Assembly (NCBI GenBank): GCA_964465945.1
Contig: CAYXMM010000009.1
Location: forward strand, 57,145 to 121,144
DNA: 64,000 bases
Direction of reading: 5' to 3'
From: JAJRPT01 sp964465945
GTDB taxonomy: Bacteria; Bacteroidota; Ignavibacteria; Kapaibacteriales; UBA2268
Both the position numbers and the translations under genes were made by a program. The notes beneath the pieces are model-generated. The model ran no database searches. It was not told the origin of the DNA and was given only the letters and a program-made list of their open reading frames with translations. Positions 53,943-63,025 of the stretch are shown piece after piece (position 1 is the stretch's first letter; each line of letters begins with the position of its first letter).

Positions 53943-55217
53943 ATGGAAAATATTATGGCTGAAAAAATTAAAATGGTAGAAGGGAAATTACATATTCCCA
54001 ATGCACCAATTATACCTTTCATTGAAGGCGACGGAATTGGTCCTGACGTTTGGGCAGCAACTAAAAATGTAGTAGAAGCAGCAGTGGAAAAATCTTACAG
54101 AGGAATTAGAAAAATCTTCTGGAAAGAAGTTCTTGCTGGCGAAAAAGCATTTAACCAAACTGGTGAATGGTTACCTAACGAAACCCTTGAAATTATAAAA
54201 GAACATCTTGTAGCAATTAAAGGTCCCCTTACAACACCAGTTGGTGGCGGTATCCGCTCTCTAAATGTTGCATTAAGACAAGAACTTGACTTATATTCTT
54301 GCGTCCGTCCTGTTCGCTGGTTCAGTGGCGTTCCTTCCCCAGTTAAAAGACCACAAGATTGCGATATGGTCATTTTCCGTGAAAATACAGAAGATATATA
54401 CGCAGGAATTGAATGGAAAGCAGGAACAGACGAAGCTAAGAAAATGATTAACTTCCTACAAAACGAAATGGGAAGTAAAAAAATCAGATTCCCAGAAACC
54501 TCTTCAATAGGTATCAAGCCAATATCTTCCGAAGGAACAAAACGTCTAATGCGTGCTTCAATTGACTACGCTATAGCAAACAAAAAACCATCTGTAACAA
54601 TAGTTCATAAAGGTAATATTATGAAATTTACAGAAGGTATGTTTAAAGAATGGAGCTATGATGTTGCTGAGCAAGAATACGCCGATTTAGTTTTCACTTG
54701 GAGACAATATGACAAAATCAAAGCAGAACAAGGTGAAGAAATTGCAAATAAATCTCAACAAGATGCCCTAGATTCAGGTAAAATTTTAATAAAAGACTTC
54801 ATTGCCGATGCCTTCTTACAACAAATTTTGTTAAGACCAACTGACTATTCAGTTGTAACAACAATGAACCTAAACGGAGATTACATTTCTGATGCCTTAG
54901 CAGCAATAGTTGGTGGAATTGGAATCGCACCAGGTGCCAATATTAACTACTTATCAGGTCATGCAATTTTCGAAGCAACACACGGAACAGCTCCAAAATA
55001 CGCAAACCTTGACAAAGTAAACCCTGGTTCATTAATCCTTTCCGCTTGTATGATGCTCGAACACCTTCAATGGAACGAAGCAGCAGAAATGATAATTAGC
55101 TCAATGGAAAAAACAATAACTCAGAAAAAAGTTACTTATGATTTCCATAGATTAATGGAAGGAGCAGAACTCCTCAAAACAAGCGAATTCGCAAACGCAA
55201 TGATTGCAAATATGTAA
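53943..55217 (+). CDS. icd: Isocitrate dehydrogenase, NADP-type (Icd)
   Basis: A 424-residue enzyme like E. coli Icd: IPFIEGDGIGPDVW, SLNVALRQELDLYSCVRPVRWF (isocitrate arginines and serine), FRENTEDIYAGIEW, and TMNLNGDYISDALAA, APGANINYLSGHAIFEATHGTAPKYA near the C-terminus. Oxidative decarboxylation of isocitrate in the citric-acid cycle. The ATG at 53943 or the one at 53955 (MAEKIK) may be used; both give intact protein. Confidence 0.95.
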   Translation: MENIMAEKIKMVEGKLHIPNAPIIPFIEGDGIGPDVWAATKNVVEAAVEKSYRGIRKIFWKEVLAGEKAFNQTGEWLPNETLEIIKEHLVAIKGPLTTPVGGGIRSLNVALRQELDLYSCVRPVRWFSGVPSPVKRPQDCDMVIFRENTEDIYAGIEWKAGTDEAKKMINFLQNEMGSKKIRFPETSSIGIKPISSEGTKRLMRASIDYAIANKKPSVTIVHKGNIMKFTEGMFKEWSYDVAEQEYADLVFTWRQYDKIKAEQGEEIANKSQQDALDSGKILIKDFIADAFLQQILLRPTDYSVVTTMNLNGDYISDALAAIVGGIGIAPGANINYLSGHAIFEATHGTAPKYANLDKVNPGSLILSACMMLEHLQWNEAAEMIISSMEKTITQKKVTYDFHRLMEGAELLKTSEFANAMIANM

Positions 55218-55225
55218 ATTAAAAT

Positions 55226-55252
55226 GGGCTACAAACTATGTAGCCCTTATTT
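55226..55252 (+). terminator. Intrinsic terminator of icd
   Basis: GGGCTACA (55226-55233) pairs with TGTAGCCC (55239-55246) around AACTA, then TTATTTTT. An ATG just before the hairpin (55224) is in frame with coaE but falls in the terminator, so it is not the coaE start. Confidence 0.82.
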
Positions 55253-55256
55253 TTCT

Positions 55257-55871
55257 ATGGAAAACAACGTTAAAATAATAGGAATTACCGGTGGAATTGG
55301 AAGTGGCAAATCCACTGTCTCTAAATTTATCGAAGAACGCGGCTTTATCGTTATCAATAGTGACATCAAAGCCAAATCACTTTACTTAGAAAATCCAGAC
55401 TTAAAAAATGAATTAATAAAAGAGTTCGGCGAACAATTCTATTTACCAGACGGAAACATAAACAAATCATTCATTGAAAACATCATTTTTGGAGAAGATG
55501 ACGAATCAAAAATAAAATTAAATAAACTTAACCGACTTGTTCACCCACTTGTAATCCAAAGCAATATTGATGAAATAGACCAACTTGTCGAAGATGGCGA
55601 AAAAACTATATTCGTCGAAAGCGCCTTAATTTTTGAAATTGGAATGGAAGATGCTTACGACTATATAATCTCCGTTTATGCTAATCCAGAAATTGCCCTC
55701 AAACGCGCAATCTCCAGAACAGGTGCAACCAAAGAGCAAATAGAAAAACGAATTAAAAGCCAGCTCTCTCCAGAAGAAAAAAAGAAAAAAGCCGATTTTG
55801 TCATTAACAACAATGGAACATTAGAAGAACTAAAAAAAGCAACTAATTTCATTATTGATATAATTACTTAA
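55257..55871 (+). CDS. coaE: Dephospho-CoA kinase
   Basis: A 204-residue P-loop kinase for the last step of coenzyme A synthesis: IGITGGIGSGKSTVS (Walker A, about 7-21), NSDIKAKSLYLENPDL, HPLVIQS, VESALIFEIGM and R-A-I-S-R-TGAT near the C-terminus. ATG 55257 (MENNVK) is preferred over 55224, which lies inside a terminator. Confidence 0.93.
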   Translation: MENNVKIIGITGGIGSGKSTVSKFIEERGFIVINSDIKAKSLYLENPDLKNELIKEFGEQFYLPDGNINKSFIENIIFGEDDESKIKLNKLNRLVHPLVIQSNIDEIDQLVEDGEKTIFVESALIFEIGMEDAYDYIISVYANPEIALKRAISRTGATKEQIEKRIKSQLSPEEKKKKADFVINNNGTLEELKKATNFIIDIIT

Positions 55872-55876
55872 AATAC

Positions 55877-56067
55877 TTAATTAAATAATATTTCACTTTT
55901 TTCATTTATTAAACTCTTAAATTCCTCTTTTAATTCTTCAGAAATAAATCCTAATTCTATGAATTTTAAATAAATTTTAATTAATTTTTCATATTTTATA
56001 AACACTTTATCTATTTGATTATCACTAAGCCCAAAATTCTTAAACCCAATAATAAAATCATTTTCAT
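55877..56067 (-). pseudogene. Frameshifted small ORF downstream of the ligA-tail copy
   Basis: A minus-strand AAGGAG lies 8 bases before ATG 56065-56067, but this frame stops after 18 codons. The frame one base away is open from there to TAA at 55877 and encodes a hydrophilic helical peptide (ENDFIIGFKNFGLSDNQID... to ...EKSEILFN), about 60 residues. A one-base slip in an A-run after the start codon would join start and body. Family unknown. The position equals that of the lectin gene start at the other ligA tail. Confidence 0.4.
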
Positions 56068-56090
56068 TTTTTTTCTCCTTTTTTCATAAT

Positions 56091-56192
56091 TTAACCAATT
56101 CCAGCCATTTCTAAAAACTCTTTTTCATCTAAAATAGTAACTCCGAGCTTTTGTGCATTTTCAAACTTGCTTCCCGGATTTGCTCTCACTAC
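56091..56192 (-). repeat. Second copy of the ligA 3' end
   Basis: About 102 bases that match the ligA terminal coding region (57966-58067) with four mismatches, including an 81-base identical block (56105-56185 against 57980-58060). It keeps the LigA frame to its own TAA (56091-56093) and would encode ANPGSKFENAQKLGVTILDE... ending in EFLEMAGIG. It begins 5 bases after the stop of the lectin gene 56198-57940. Confidence 0.85.
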
Positions 56193-56197
56193 TCATG

Positions 56198-57940
56198 TCA
56201 ATACTTAATAATCTTGCTATAATAAACCTTTTCAGAAGTTGTTACTATTGCATAATAAACTCCAAATGGTAGTTGACTTATGTTTATATTCTTTCTTAAT
56301 AAATTATGCTCTATATTATTTACTTCTTTTCCTAATTGGTCAAGTAATTTAATATTTAAAATATTTTCTTTAATTTTTGTAAAATAAACTATTTCAGATG
56401 ATGGGTTAGGGTAAACTTCTGTTAGGTTTTCTGTTTCGTTTACACTTTGAATTTTATCGTCAGAACAAAAACTCCATCCTAATATCTCCTGCCTTTGAAC
56501 TGCTTTCCCAGTTGAGCCAGAAATACCTATAAAGCCAGAGTTCCCACCTTCCAAATCAATATATTTTGAAAAATCAAAATTTTCTAAGTTTCCAACTTCT
56601 ACTTCGCCGAAGTATCCTTTTAATGTTATAGTTAAAGCTTTATTTGATTTGCTATAATCTAACATTAAAGTGTAATTTTTACTATTTCCTATTATTTCTG
56701 GTATGTCTTTATTCTGGTAAATTAAATCACTTGAAGAATGATCAGAACTCACTTTCCCTTTATTTGCAAAAATTGCTAAATGATTACCATTTGGATCTTG
56801 AATATCAGAATCTTCATTTTTAAATAAATCAAGTTCAATTACTAAAGCGTTTTTTAAGCCAGAATACCCAATTCCTCCACCAGGTATACCTATTTTATTA
56901 TTTACATCATTTTGAAAAATTAATGCTATACCATCTGCTCCTGGCTGAGAACTTTCTGGGTCATTAAAGTTATCGCCATCGCTTATTCTAAACGTAAATT
57001 CTGTTTTAAATGAACCTTGTAAAGGTAGATAATCTTTATACCAAACAACGCCATTTTGAAAGTTATTTTGCTTTGTTAATCTTATTATTCCGTCATATTC
57101 AACAGCATCTCCTTCAAAATTGATTTTTTCTTTTTCTAAAAAGTTTTTATATTTAAAAACTGTATTATCACAAGTATCTTCAATAGCATGATACTCAGAT
57201 AAACATGTTAATATTGTATTAAAAGTATGTAACACTTCAACATTTCCGGTAACTAAATCCACTTTACATAAATCAGTTTTATTTGAATTTGTTTCATTTT
57301 TAATATCTAATATGTACATTTCATTATTTTGAAAATCTAAGTCGGTAGGGAAGCCAAATTTGTGATTTAATGAAACTGAACCAGCTATTACTCCATTATC
57401 AAGATTGAAGTAATTTAATGCTCCAAAACAACATTCATCAGCATTCCATAACCTACCGTTATTGTCAAATTCAATTCCTAAACAACTCGTAATTCCTGAT
57501 CCAGAATTGCTTAGATGTATCATCTCGCCTTTGCTATAATCATCTAATCTATACAATTTTCCAACACCACCAGCTGAGACTTCTTTATATATATATGTGT
57601 TTCCATTATCATCAATAGATAAAGCTCTACTTCCACCATTAGAGGTCCCATCTGTAAAATAAGTATAACATTTAAAAATCAATTCGCCAGTTTTAACATT
57701 AACTTCATAAAAGCTATTTCCAAGTATAATATACAGCTTACCATCTTTCTTATTATAGTCCATTCCAAAATACTTAACCAAATTTGATTTAATTCTGACT
57801 ATATTTTTCATATCACCTTTCGTATCAATCTTACATAACATTTGTTTATTATAATCTATTGTATAAAATTCTACAACATTATTTTGAGCACTTAAAGTTA
57901 ATATACTAAATATCAACAAAGTAAAAACTAAACTTTTCAT
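56198..57940 (-). CDS. Secreted lectin-like protein with T9SS sorting domain
   Basis: A 580-residue secreted protein. Signal peptide ends LTLSAQ; the first ~270 residues are a beta-rich (propeller-like) part; then an L-type-lectin-like domain (about 285-490: DPESSQPGADGIALIFQND, GGGIGYSGLKNALVIELDLFKN, QDPNGNHLAIFANKG); then a T9SS type A domain from EVYPNPSSE (about 510-580). A shorter paralogue of the 28504-30705 protein. It lies between ligA and a second copy of the ligA 3' end, so it seems to have been inserted there. Confidence 0.75.
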   Translation of the reverse strand: MKSLVFTLLIFSILTLSAQNNVVEFYTIDYNKQMLCKIDTKGDMKNIVRIKSNLVKYFGMDYNKKDGKLYIILGNSFYEVNVKTGELIFKCYTYFTDGTSNGGSRALSIDDNGNTYIYKEVSAGGVGKLYRLDDYSKGEMIHLSNSGSGITSCLGIEFDNNGRLWNADECCFGALNYFNLDNGVIAGSVSLNHKFGFPTDLDFQNNEMYILDIKNETNSNKTDLCKVDLVTGNVEVLHTFNTILTCLSEYHAIEDTCDNTVFKYKNFLEKEKINFEGDAVEYDGIIRLTKQNNFQNGVVWYKDYLPLQGSFKTEFTFRISDGDNFNDPESSQPGADGIALIFQNDVNNKIGIPGGGIGYSGLKNALVIELDLFKNEDSDIQDPNGNHLAIFANKGKVSSDHSSSDLIYQNKDIPEIIGNSKNYTLMLDYSKSNKALTITLKGYFGEVEVGNLENFDFSKYIDLEGGNSGFIGISGSTGKAVQRQEILGWSFCSDDKIQSVNETENLTEVYPNPSSEIVYFTKIKENILNIKLLDQLGKEVNNIEHNLLRKNINISQLPFGVYYAIVTTSEKVYYSKIIKY

Positions 57941-57965
57941 TTTATTTCACCTTTTTTTTTTCAAA

Positions 57966-58067
57966 TTAACAAATTCCAACCATTTCTAAAAACTCTTTTT
58001 CATCTAAAATAGTAACTCCGAGCTTTTGTGCATTTTCAAACTTGCTTCCCGGATTTGCTCCTACTAC
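57966..58067 (-). repeat. ligA 3' end, first copy of the direct repeat
   Basis: The native 3' end of ligA that is repeated at 56091-56192 in the same direction, 1.9 kb away, flanking the lectin-T9SS gene. Confidence 0.85.
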
Positions 58068-59990
58068 AACAAAACTTGTTTGCTTTGAAACCGATTTTGT
58101 TTCTCTTCCTCCTAATTTTTCTACAAGCTTAGCAGCTTCTTTTCTTCCAATACTTTCTAATTCACCAGTGAACACAAATGTTTTTCCTATTAATTTTTCA
58201 CTATTTCCATCTGTAGTCTCTGCTTTCTTAAAGTTCAATCCAAGGCTCTTTAATTCCTCAATCAATCGCAAATTTTCTTCATCTCTAAACCAATTATAAA
58301 TTGACTCCGCAATCTTCTCCCCAATTTCATAGACTCCCCTTAAATCCTCTTTGCTTGCAACAATCAATTTATCAATATCACTAAAATTTTTGGCAATAAC
58401 CTTTGCACTCCCTTCACCTAAATACCTAATTCCTAATCCAAATAAAACCTTCTCATATTCTTGATTCTTAGACTTCTCAACTGCTTCAATTAATTTCTGC
58501 ACTGACTTCTCACCCCAGCCCTCCCAACTTTTTATTACATCTACTTTATCTTTTAAAAAATAAATATCTTTAATTCCATAAAGCACACCTTTATCTACAA
58601 ATTCTGCGACTACTTTTTCGCCTAAACTATCAATATCCATTGCATTTCTACTTGCGAAATGTTCTATCTTTTTCTTCAAAATTATTGGGTGATTACTTGT
58701 GTCATCAATGTAGTAATTCGCTTCTCCCTCTTTCCTGAAAATCCAAAAACCATCAATTTTTTCAGGAAATTTGAAAGCAACCGAACCTTCTGCTCTTTTT
58801 TCAATAACTACTTTGGTTACTTTCGGAATAATCTCTCCACCTTTTTCAATCATCACATAATCACCCACTCTAATATCCCTCTCATTTATATAATCCTCAT
58901 TATATAAAGATGCACGTTTAACTGTTGTTCCTGATAGTAGCACTGGTTCAAGCTCTGCAACTGGTGTAATAGTTCCTTGCCTACCAATCTGCAAACTAAT
59001 ATCAATCAATTTAGTTTCAACCGTTTCTGTTTCAAACTTATAAGCTACAGCCCATCTTGGAGAACGGGCAATAGTTCCTAAAATCTCCTGATTTTTTATC
59101 TCATTTACTTTAATAACGATCCCATCTATTGCAAAATCTAATTCACTTCGCTTCTTTTCCCATCTTGTCAAAAATTCATTTATTTCATCAATTCCATTAT
59201 GTTTTTCAGCAAATTCAGATACTTCAAATCCCAATTCTTTCATAATTCTATAGTTATCAAATTGAGAATCTAATTCAACATCATCGCAAAATAACTGATA
59301 AAACGATGCTTGCAATTTTCTTTTTTCCACCTCATTTGAATCTAATAATTTTAATGAGCCAGCAGTAGTATTTCTTGGATTTGCATATAATTGTAATCCT
59401 TGTTCTTCTCTTTTTTTGTTTAATTCATCAAAATCATCAAATCTCATAAAAACTTCACCTCTTACCTCAAAATCCTTAATCACTTCACCTTTCAAACTTA
59501 CTTCATTAACTTTTATAGGAATTGATTTAATTGTCCTAATATTATTTATTACATTATCACCTTTTGTTCCATCACCTCTTGTTAAAGCCATTTCAAGTTC
59601 GCCATCTTTATAATGTAAAGAAATCGCTACCCCATCAAATTTTAGTTCAGTTGTATATGTATAATCTTCATTTTCAAGTCCAGACCTCACCCTCCTATCA
59701 AAATCAGAAATTTCACCTATTGAATATGTATTAGCAAGTGAAAGCATTTGCCTTTTATGTGAAATAGTTTCAAAGCCATTTATTGGTTTTCCACTTACTC
59801 TTTGCGTTGGAGAATCAATTTTTAAAAATTCTGGATTACTTTCTTCAAGTGCTTTTAACTCAGAAAATAATAAATCATACTCTTTATCTGATATTATTGG
59901 GTTTGCTTCTTGATAGTATAAATCATCGTGTTTTTTAATTTCTTTTATTAAAAAATATATCCTATCTTTGATATTATTTTTCTCGTTCAT
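57966..59990 (-). CDS. ligA: NAD-dependent DNA ligase LigA, lacking the zinc-finger cysteines
   Basis: A 674-residue ligase with NAD-binding Ia domain (1-70), adenylation domain with Lys117 in ELKFDGVA, OB fold, HhH repeats (about 470-590) and a BRCT domain (about 595-674, SEKLIGKTFVFTGELESIGR). In the place of the tetracysteine zinc finger (about residues 405-445, bases 58656-58778) the sequence reads PEKIDGFWIF...YIDDTSNHPIIL: all four cysteines are missing, although the flanks (EGEANYY, KKKIEHFASRNAMDID) align with ordinary LigA. Essential gene, so presumably a functional zinc-free form. Confidence 0.93.
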   Translation of the reverse strand: MNEKNNIKDRIYFLIKEIKKHDDLYYQEANPIISDKEYDLLFSELKALEESNPEFLKIDSPTQRVSGKPINGFETISHKRQMLSLANTYSIGEISDFDRRVRSGLENEDYTYTTELKFDGVAISLHYKDGELEMALTRGDGTKGDNVINNIRTIKSIPIKVNEVSLKGEVIKDFEVRGEVFMRFDDFDELNKKREEQGLQLYANPRNTTAGSLKLLDSNEVEKRKLQASFYQLFCDDVELDSQFDNYRIMKELGFEVSEFAEKHNGIDEINEFLTRWEKKRSELDFAIDGIVIKVNEIKNQEILGTIARSPRWAVAYKFETETVETKLIDISLQIGRQGTITPVAELEPVLLSGTTVKRASLYNEDYINERDIRVGDYVMIEKGGEIIPKVTKVVIEKRAEGSVAFKFPEKIDGFWIFRKEGEANYYIDDTSNHPIILKKKIEHFASRNAMDIDSLGEKVVAEFVDKGVLYGIKDIYFLKDKVDVIKSWEGWGEKSVQKLIEAVEKSKNQEYEKVLFGLGIRYLGEGSAKVIAKNFSDIDKLIVASKEDLRGVYEIGEKIAESIYNWFRDEENLRLIEELKSLGLNFKKAETTDGNSEKLIGKTFVFTGELESIGRKEAAKLVEKLGGRETKSVSKQTSFVVVGANPGSKFENAQKLGVTILDEKEFLEMVGIC

Positions 59991-60341
59991 AGATATTTTT
60001 ATTTTGATTTTTAATTTTTCTAATTTAAGAAATTCATAAATAAAAACTATATAAATAATAATATTTTTACTTAAATACTTATAATATAATAATTTATAAT
60101 TTAATAAAACTATATCAACAAGTTCTTAACATTTTAACAATAACTTTTCAATTATGTATGTGTAAATCTTGTGAATAAGTGAGATTTAATAAAATTAAAA
60201 AGTAAAATGTTAATTGATGTTAGTTAATTTTATTTTATTAAAATCTTATTAACACATATTGACAAAGTTTAATTAAATAAAAAGTAATGAGTTAAGAATC
60301 TAAAATACGATTATCCACATATCCACAATGTATATTATATA
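59991..60341. other. Candidate replication origin (AT-rich gap with DnaA boxes)
   Basis: A 351-base gap of mostly A/T. It has one perfect DnaA box TTATCCACA (60311-60319), an overlapping one-mismatch box ATATCCACA (60319-60327), and TGTGAATAA (60170-60178, TTATTCACA on the other strand). The stretch at 60030-60110 is nearly all A/T and could serve as unwinding element. No dnaA or dnaN is in the window, which is common in Bacteroidota. Gene direction on either side shows no clear leading-strand bias, which tells against it. Confidence 0.45.
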
Positions 60342-61016
60342 CTAATATATTACTTTAATTAAATAAGAAACACCAATATAAATTGATGCAATTCTTGGAT
60401 TATGCTTTTCTTCTGTTGGAAAAAGATTTGGATGAGGAATAATTTCAGAGTTAGGGTCATAATTCTTAAAGTTTTTATATATACCATTAAATTGGTAGCC
60501 GGCAAGTACAGTAACTAATAATCTTCCATTCTCATCTTGATAAACTGGAACTTGATAGCCAACTCTTAATTCAGCTAAATTAGATATAGTTTCAACAGGG
60601 TTAGTTTTATAAGGCAATCCAATATCCTCTGCTTGATGTTTTGCAGAAACTGGTAATCCAAAATTAGCACCTAATAGAAAGTTGTTCAAATGAAGATATA
60701 CAGCAGCAGATAAATAGGATAAATCTGTTTGATATTGAGTTCCGTAATCAACAGACTTATCAGCATAACTTAAATTTGTTAATCCTAAATCAAAATAAAG
60801 TCCAATATTATTATTTTGTGAATAAGGTAAGTATCCTGAAAAAGCCAAAGTAGGTATGTAATTCAAACTAATACCAGTTTGTCTTCCTTTTGGCGGTTGA
60901 TTACCATTAGCGTTAACGCAACCATAAATAGAACCACCTAAGCCAATCGGGTATAGTTCTTGAGAATTTAAGTTTAAACTTAAAATAAATACTAAAAATA
61001 CTAATAACTTATTCAT
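60342..61016 (-). CDS. Outer-membrane beta-barrel protein (hypothetical)
   Basis: A 224-residue protein with signal peptide (ending NLNSQ) and eight or so amphipathic strands, for example TGISLNYIPTLAF, IGLYFDLGLTNLSY, LSAAVYLHLNNFLLGANFGL, ELRVGYQVPVY and IYIGVSYLIKVIY (C-terminal aromatic). Similar to small porin-like (OmpA-barrel) families; function unknown. Ends next to the putative origin DnaA boxes. Confidence 0.6.
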   Translation of the reverse strand: MNKLLVFLVFILSLNLNSQELYPIGLGGSIYGCVNANGNQPPKGRQTGISLNYIPTLAFSGYLPYSQNNNIGLYFDLGLTNLSYADKSVDYGTQYQTDLSYLSAAVYLHLNNFLLGANFGLPVSAKHQAEDIGLPYKTNPVETISNLAELRVGYQVPVYQDENGRLLVTVLAGYQFNGIYKNFKNYDPNSEIIPHPNLFPTEEKHNPRIASIYIGVSYLIKVIY

Positions 61017-61110
61017 AATTCCTCCAATAAAATAAATATCAAAATTTATGCCGTTTTGATTTTCATATTTTTTACTTTATTTTTGTTTTCTAAAACTCAA
61101 AGGTAAAAAT

Positions 61111-62145
61111 ATGAAATTATTGAAAATATTTGGATTATTAATTTTAATAATCTTTTTAATTTTATTTTTCTCTCTTCCAACTTCATTTTATGTTAAAAAT
61201 GAAATTCTTATTAAGCAGAAGCAAAACATTGTTTATGAGCAAATAAACAATTTGAAAAACTGGGAAAAATGGTCGCCTTGGCAAGCCATAGACCCGAAAA
61301 TGAGCAACAAATACGAAGGTCCTGAATCCGGAGTTGGTGCAACAAATATTTATAAGAGCGATAATGATGATGTTGGAAACGGGAAAATGCAAATCCTAAC
61401 TTCTAATGAAAGTTTTATTACTTTTGGCTTATTTTTTGAAGATATGGGAGATGGTTCTACTCCAAACTTAAAACCTACTTTTACTCTTACTAAAATGTCT
61501 GATGACGTAACTCAAGTAACTTGGATAATATCTGATACAGTTGGCTACTTTTCACCATATCGACTTTTTATTCCTTTTATGGACGTAAAAATGTCAGATG
61601 TTTTCAAAGATGGACTTGAAAGATTAAAAAAAGTTTCCGAGTCGATTAATGAAAAAATATTAGATGTTGTTCTCAGTGAAGGAATTACAAAGAAATTCCG
61701 ATTAATCACTCTTAGAGATACTAGTGCTGCTAATACTTCTGAAATCAAAAATAATATGATGCTGAAATTTAGAAAGTTAGTTCAATATATGAAATCAAGT
61801 AATATTACGGGGCAAAATATTCCTTTTACTATTCAAAGACTTTATGATGAAGTCAATAATATTGCAATTTATGAATACGGCTTACCACTTGATTCAACAG
61901 TTGTTGCCAAAGCAATTTCAAAAGAGTTTAATGTGATTGAAGTTGGTGGCGTTTATTCTGTTTCTGCTACTCAAACTGGTCCAATTAAAGCAATTGAGCA
62001 ATCTCATATTGGTATTAAAAAGTATATGCAATTAAAAGAATATAAATCAACTGGCAATTTTTACCTTTATTATCTAACTAATCCTGATGAAGTTGGAGAA
62101 TGGGGAATGGTTACCGAACTTGTTTATCCAATAATTAAAAATTAA
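61111..62145 (+). CDS. Membrane-anchored SRPBCC plus GyrI-like fusion protein
   Basis: A 344-residue protein. One N-terminal membrane helix (4-26), then a polyketide-cyclase/SRPBCC domain (about 30-170; NNLKNWEKWSPWQAIDPKMSNKYEGPESGVGATNIYKSD), a link, and a GyrI-like/AraC effector-binding domain (about 230-340). This fused layout is common in Bacteroidota; the ligand is unknown. Ends in a 4-base overlap with the convergent gene. Confidence 0.75.
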   Translation: MKLLKIFGLLILIIFLILFFSLPTSFYVKNEILIKQKQNIVYEQINNLKNWEKWSPWQAIDPKMSNKYEGPESGVGATNIYKSDNDDVGNGKMQILTSNESFITFGLFFEDMGDGSTPNLKPTFTLTKMSDDVTQVTWIISDTVGYFSPYRLFIPFMDVKMSDVFKDGLERLKKVSESINEKILDVVLSEGITKKFRLITLRDTSAANTSEIKNNMMLKFRKLVQYMKSSNITGQNIPFTIQRLYDEVNNIAIYEYGLPLDSTVVAKAISKEFNVIEVGGVYSVSATQTGPIKAIEQSHIGIKKYMQLKEYKSTGNFYLYYLTNPDEVGEWGMVTELVYPIIKN

Positions 62146-62936
62146 TTAGGAGTTTTATTCTTTATTTCTTCGAGTTCCTTTCTAATCAAACCTTTAGGAA
62201 TTAAGTATGGATACTCATCATTTTGATTTTGCAAACTATCAATTTTAGTTTCATTTATCACTTGTTTTGATGGTTTAAACTCTTCTGGCTTCAAGTTATC
62301 TAAACTGGAACTAAGTTTTTTATTCAAATTCAAAAATGATTCTTTAAATGGATTGCTTTCGCTTACTTTTATTGATTTTCCATCTCCTGAGGAAAAAAGT
62401 ATTGCTTTTCCTAAGCCTGTGCTTTTTAATTTAAGTGTTTGCTCTGCCTCTTTTTTTATCTCTTTTAATGTTTCAAAGGTTGGCAAATTAGCTAATCCTG
62501 AGAAGCTATTATCAGAAAGTAAAAAGTGTTTTCCGTCATCACCGGCTAATACTTTATAGATATTTAAACTATCTAATGAAAATATTAATGACTTCAATGG
62601 AAAGTAAAAACTTTTTTTCATTGATAATACTGGCAAATCAAGTTGTGCGATACTTTTGCCTAGCCAATTTTCTTTAACTATGAATATGGTACCAGGGGTG
62701 AAAGTGAGCACAAAATCACTGCCTTCAAATCGATGTTCCAATGAGTTATAATTTGTTTTTGGCAATAAATATTTTGAAACTTGAGCTGTCGATACTAAGT
62801 CATTACCGTAGTGATTTAATGGTGTAACATTATATTTTGAGTCATTAACTCTAATATGATAAACAGAACTTGACAATGCAAAAGAATAAGCACTCAAATT
62901 TACAAGAATAACCAATATTACTTTAACAAGTTTCAT
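62142..62936 (-). CDS. Secreted protein with copper amine oxidase N-terminal-like domain
   Basis: A 264-residue protein with signal peptide (about 1-23), a beta-rich domain (about 25-135: YHIRVNDSKYNVTPL, STAQVSKYLLP, FPLKSLIFSLDS) that resembles the copper amine oxidase N-terminal-type domain (PF07833), and a charged, low-complexity tail. The domain often binds cell wall material; no amidase domain follows here. Assignment is tentative. Confidence 0.5.
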   Translation of the reverse strand: MKLVKVILVILVNLSAYSFALSSSVYHIRVNDSKYNVTPLNHYGNDLVSTAQVSKYLLPKTNYNSLEHRFEGSDFVLTFTPGTIFIVKENWLGKSIAQLDLPVLSMKKSFYFPLKSLIFSLDSLNIYKVLAGDDGKHFLLSDNSFSGLANLPTFETLKEIKKEAEQTLKLKSTGLGKAILFSSGDGKSIKVSESNPFKESFLNLNKKLSSSLDNLKPEEFKPSKQVINETKIDSLQNQNDEYPYLIPKGLIRKELEEIKNKTPN

Positions 62937-63025
62937 AACTTAATTATCGACATTATTTTCATAATCTTTAAATCTATCTTGCTAATTTAAAACAATTTCT
63001 AATTTATTCCGTTTCTTAGTTTAAT

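Noticed and set aside
54095..54517. 140-codon minus frame inside icd
   Set aside because: Antisense shadow of a clear icd frame; no RBS or family resemblance.
55224..55256. Longer coaE start at ATG 55224
   Set aside because: This ATG and the following codons form the icd terminator hairpin; the protein family starts at MENNVKIIGITGG (55257).
60170..60178. A dense DnaA-box array
   Set aside because: Only one perfect and two near boxes are certain; further candidates have two or more mismatches, so the array is not claimed.
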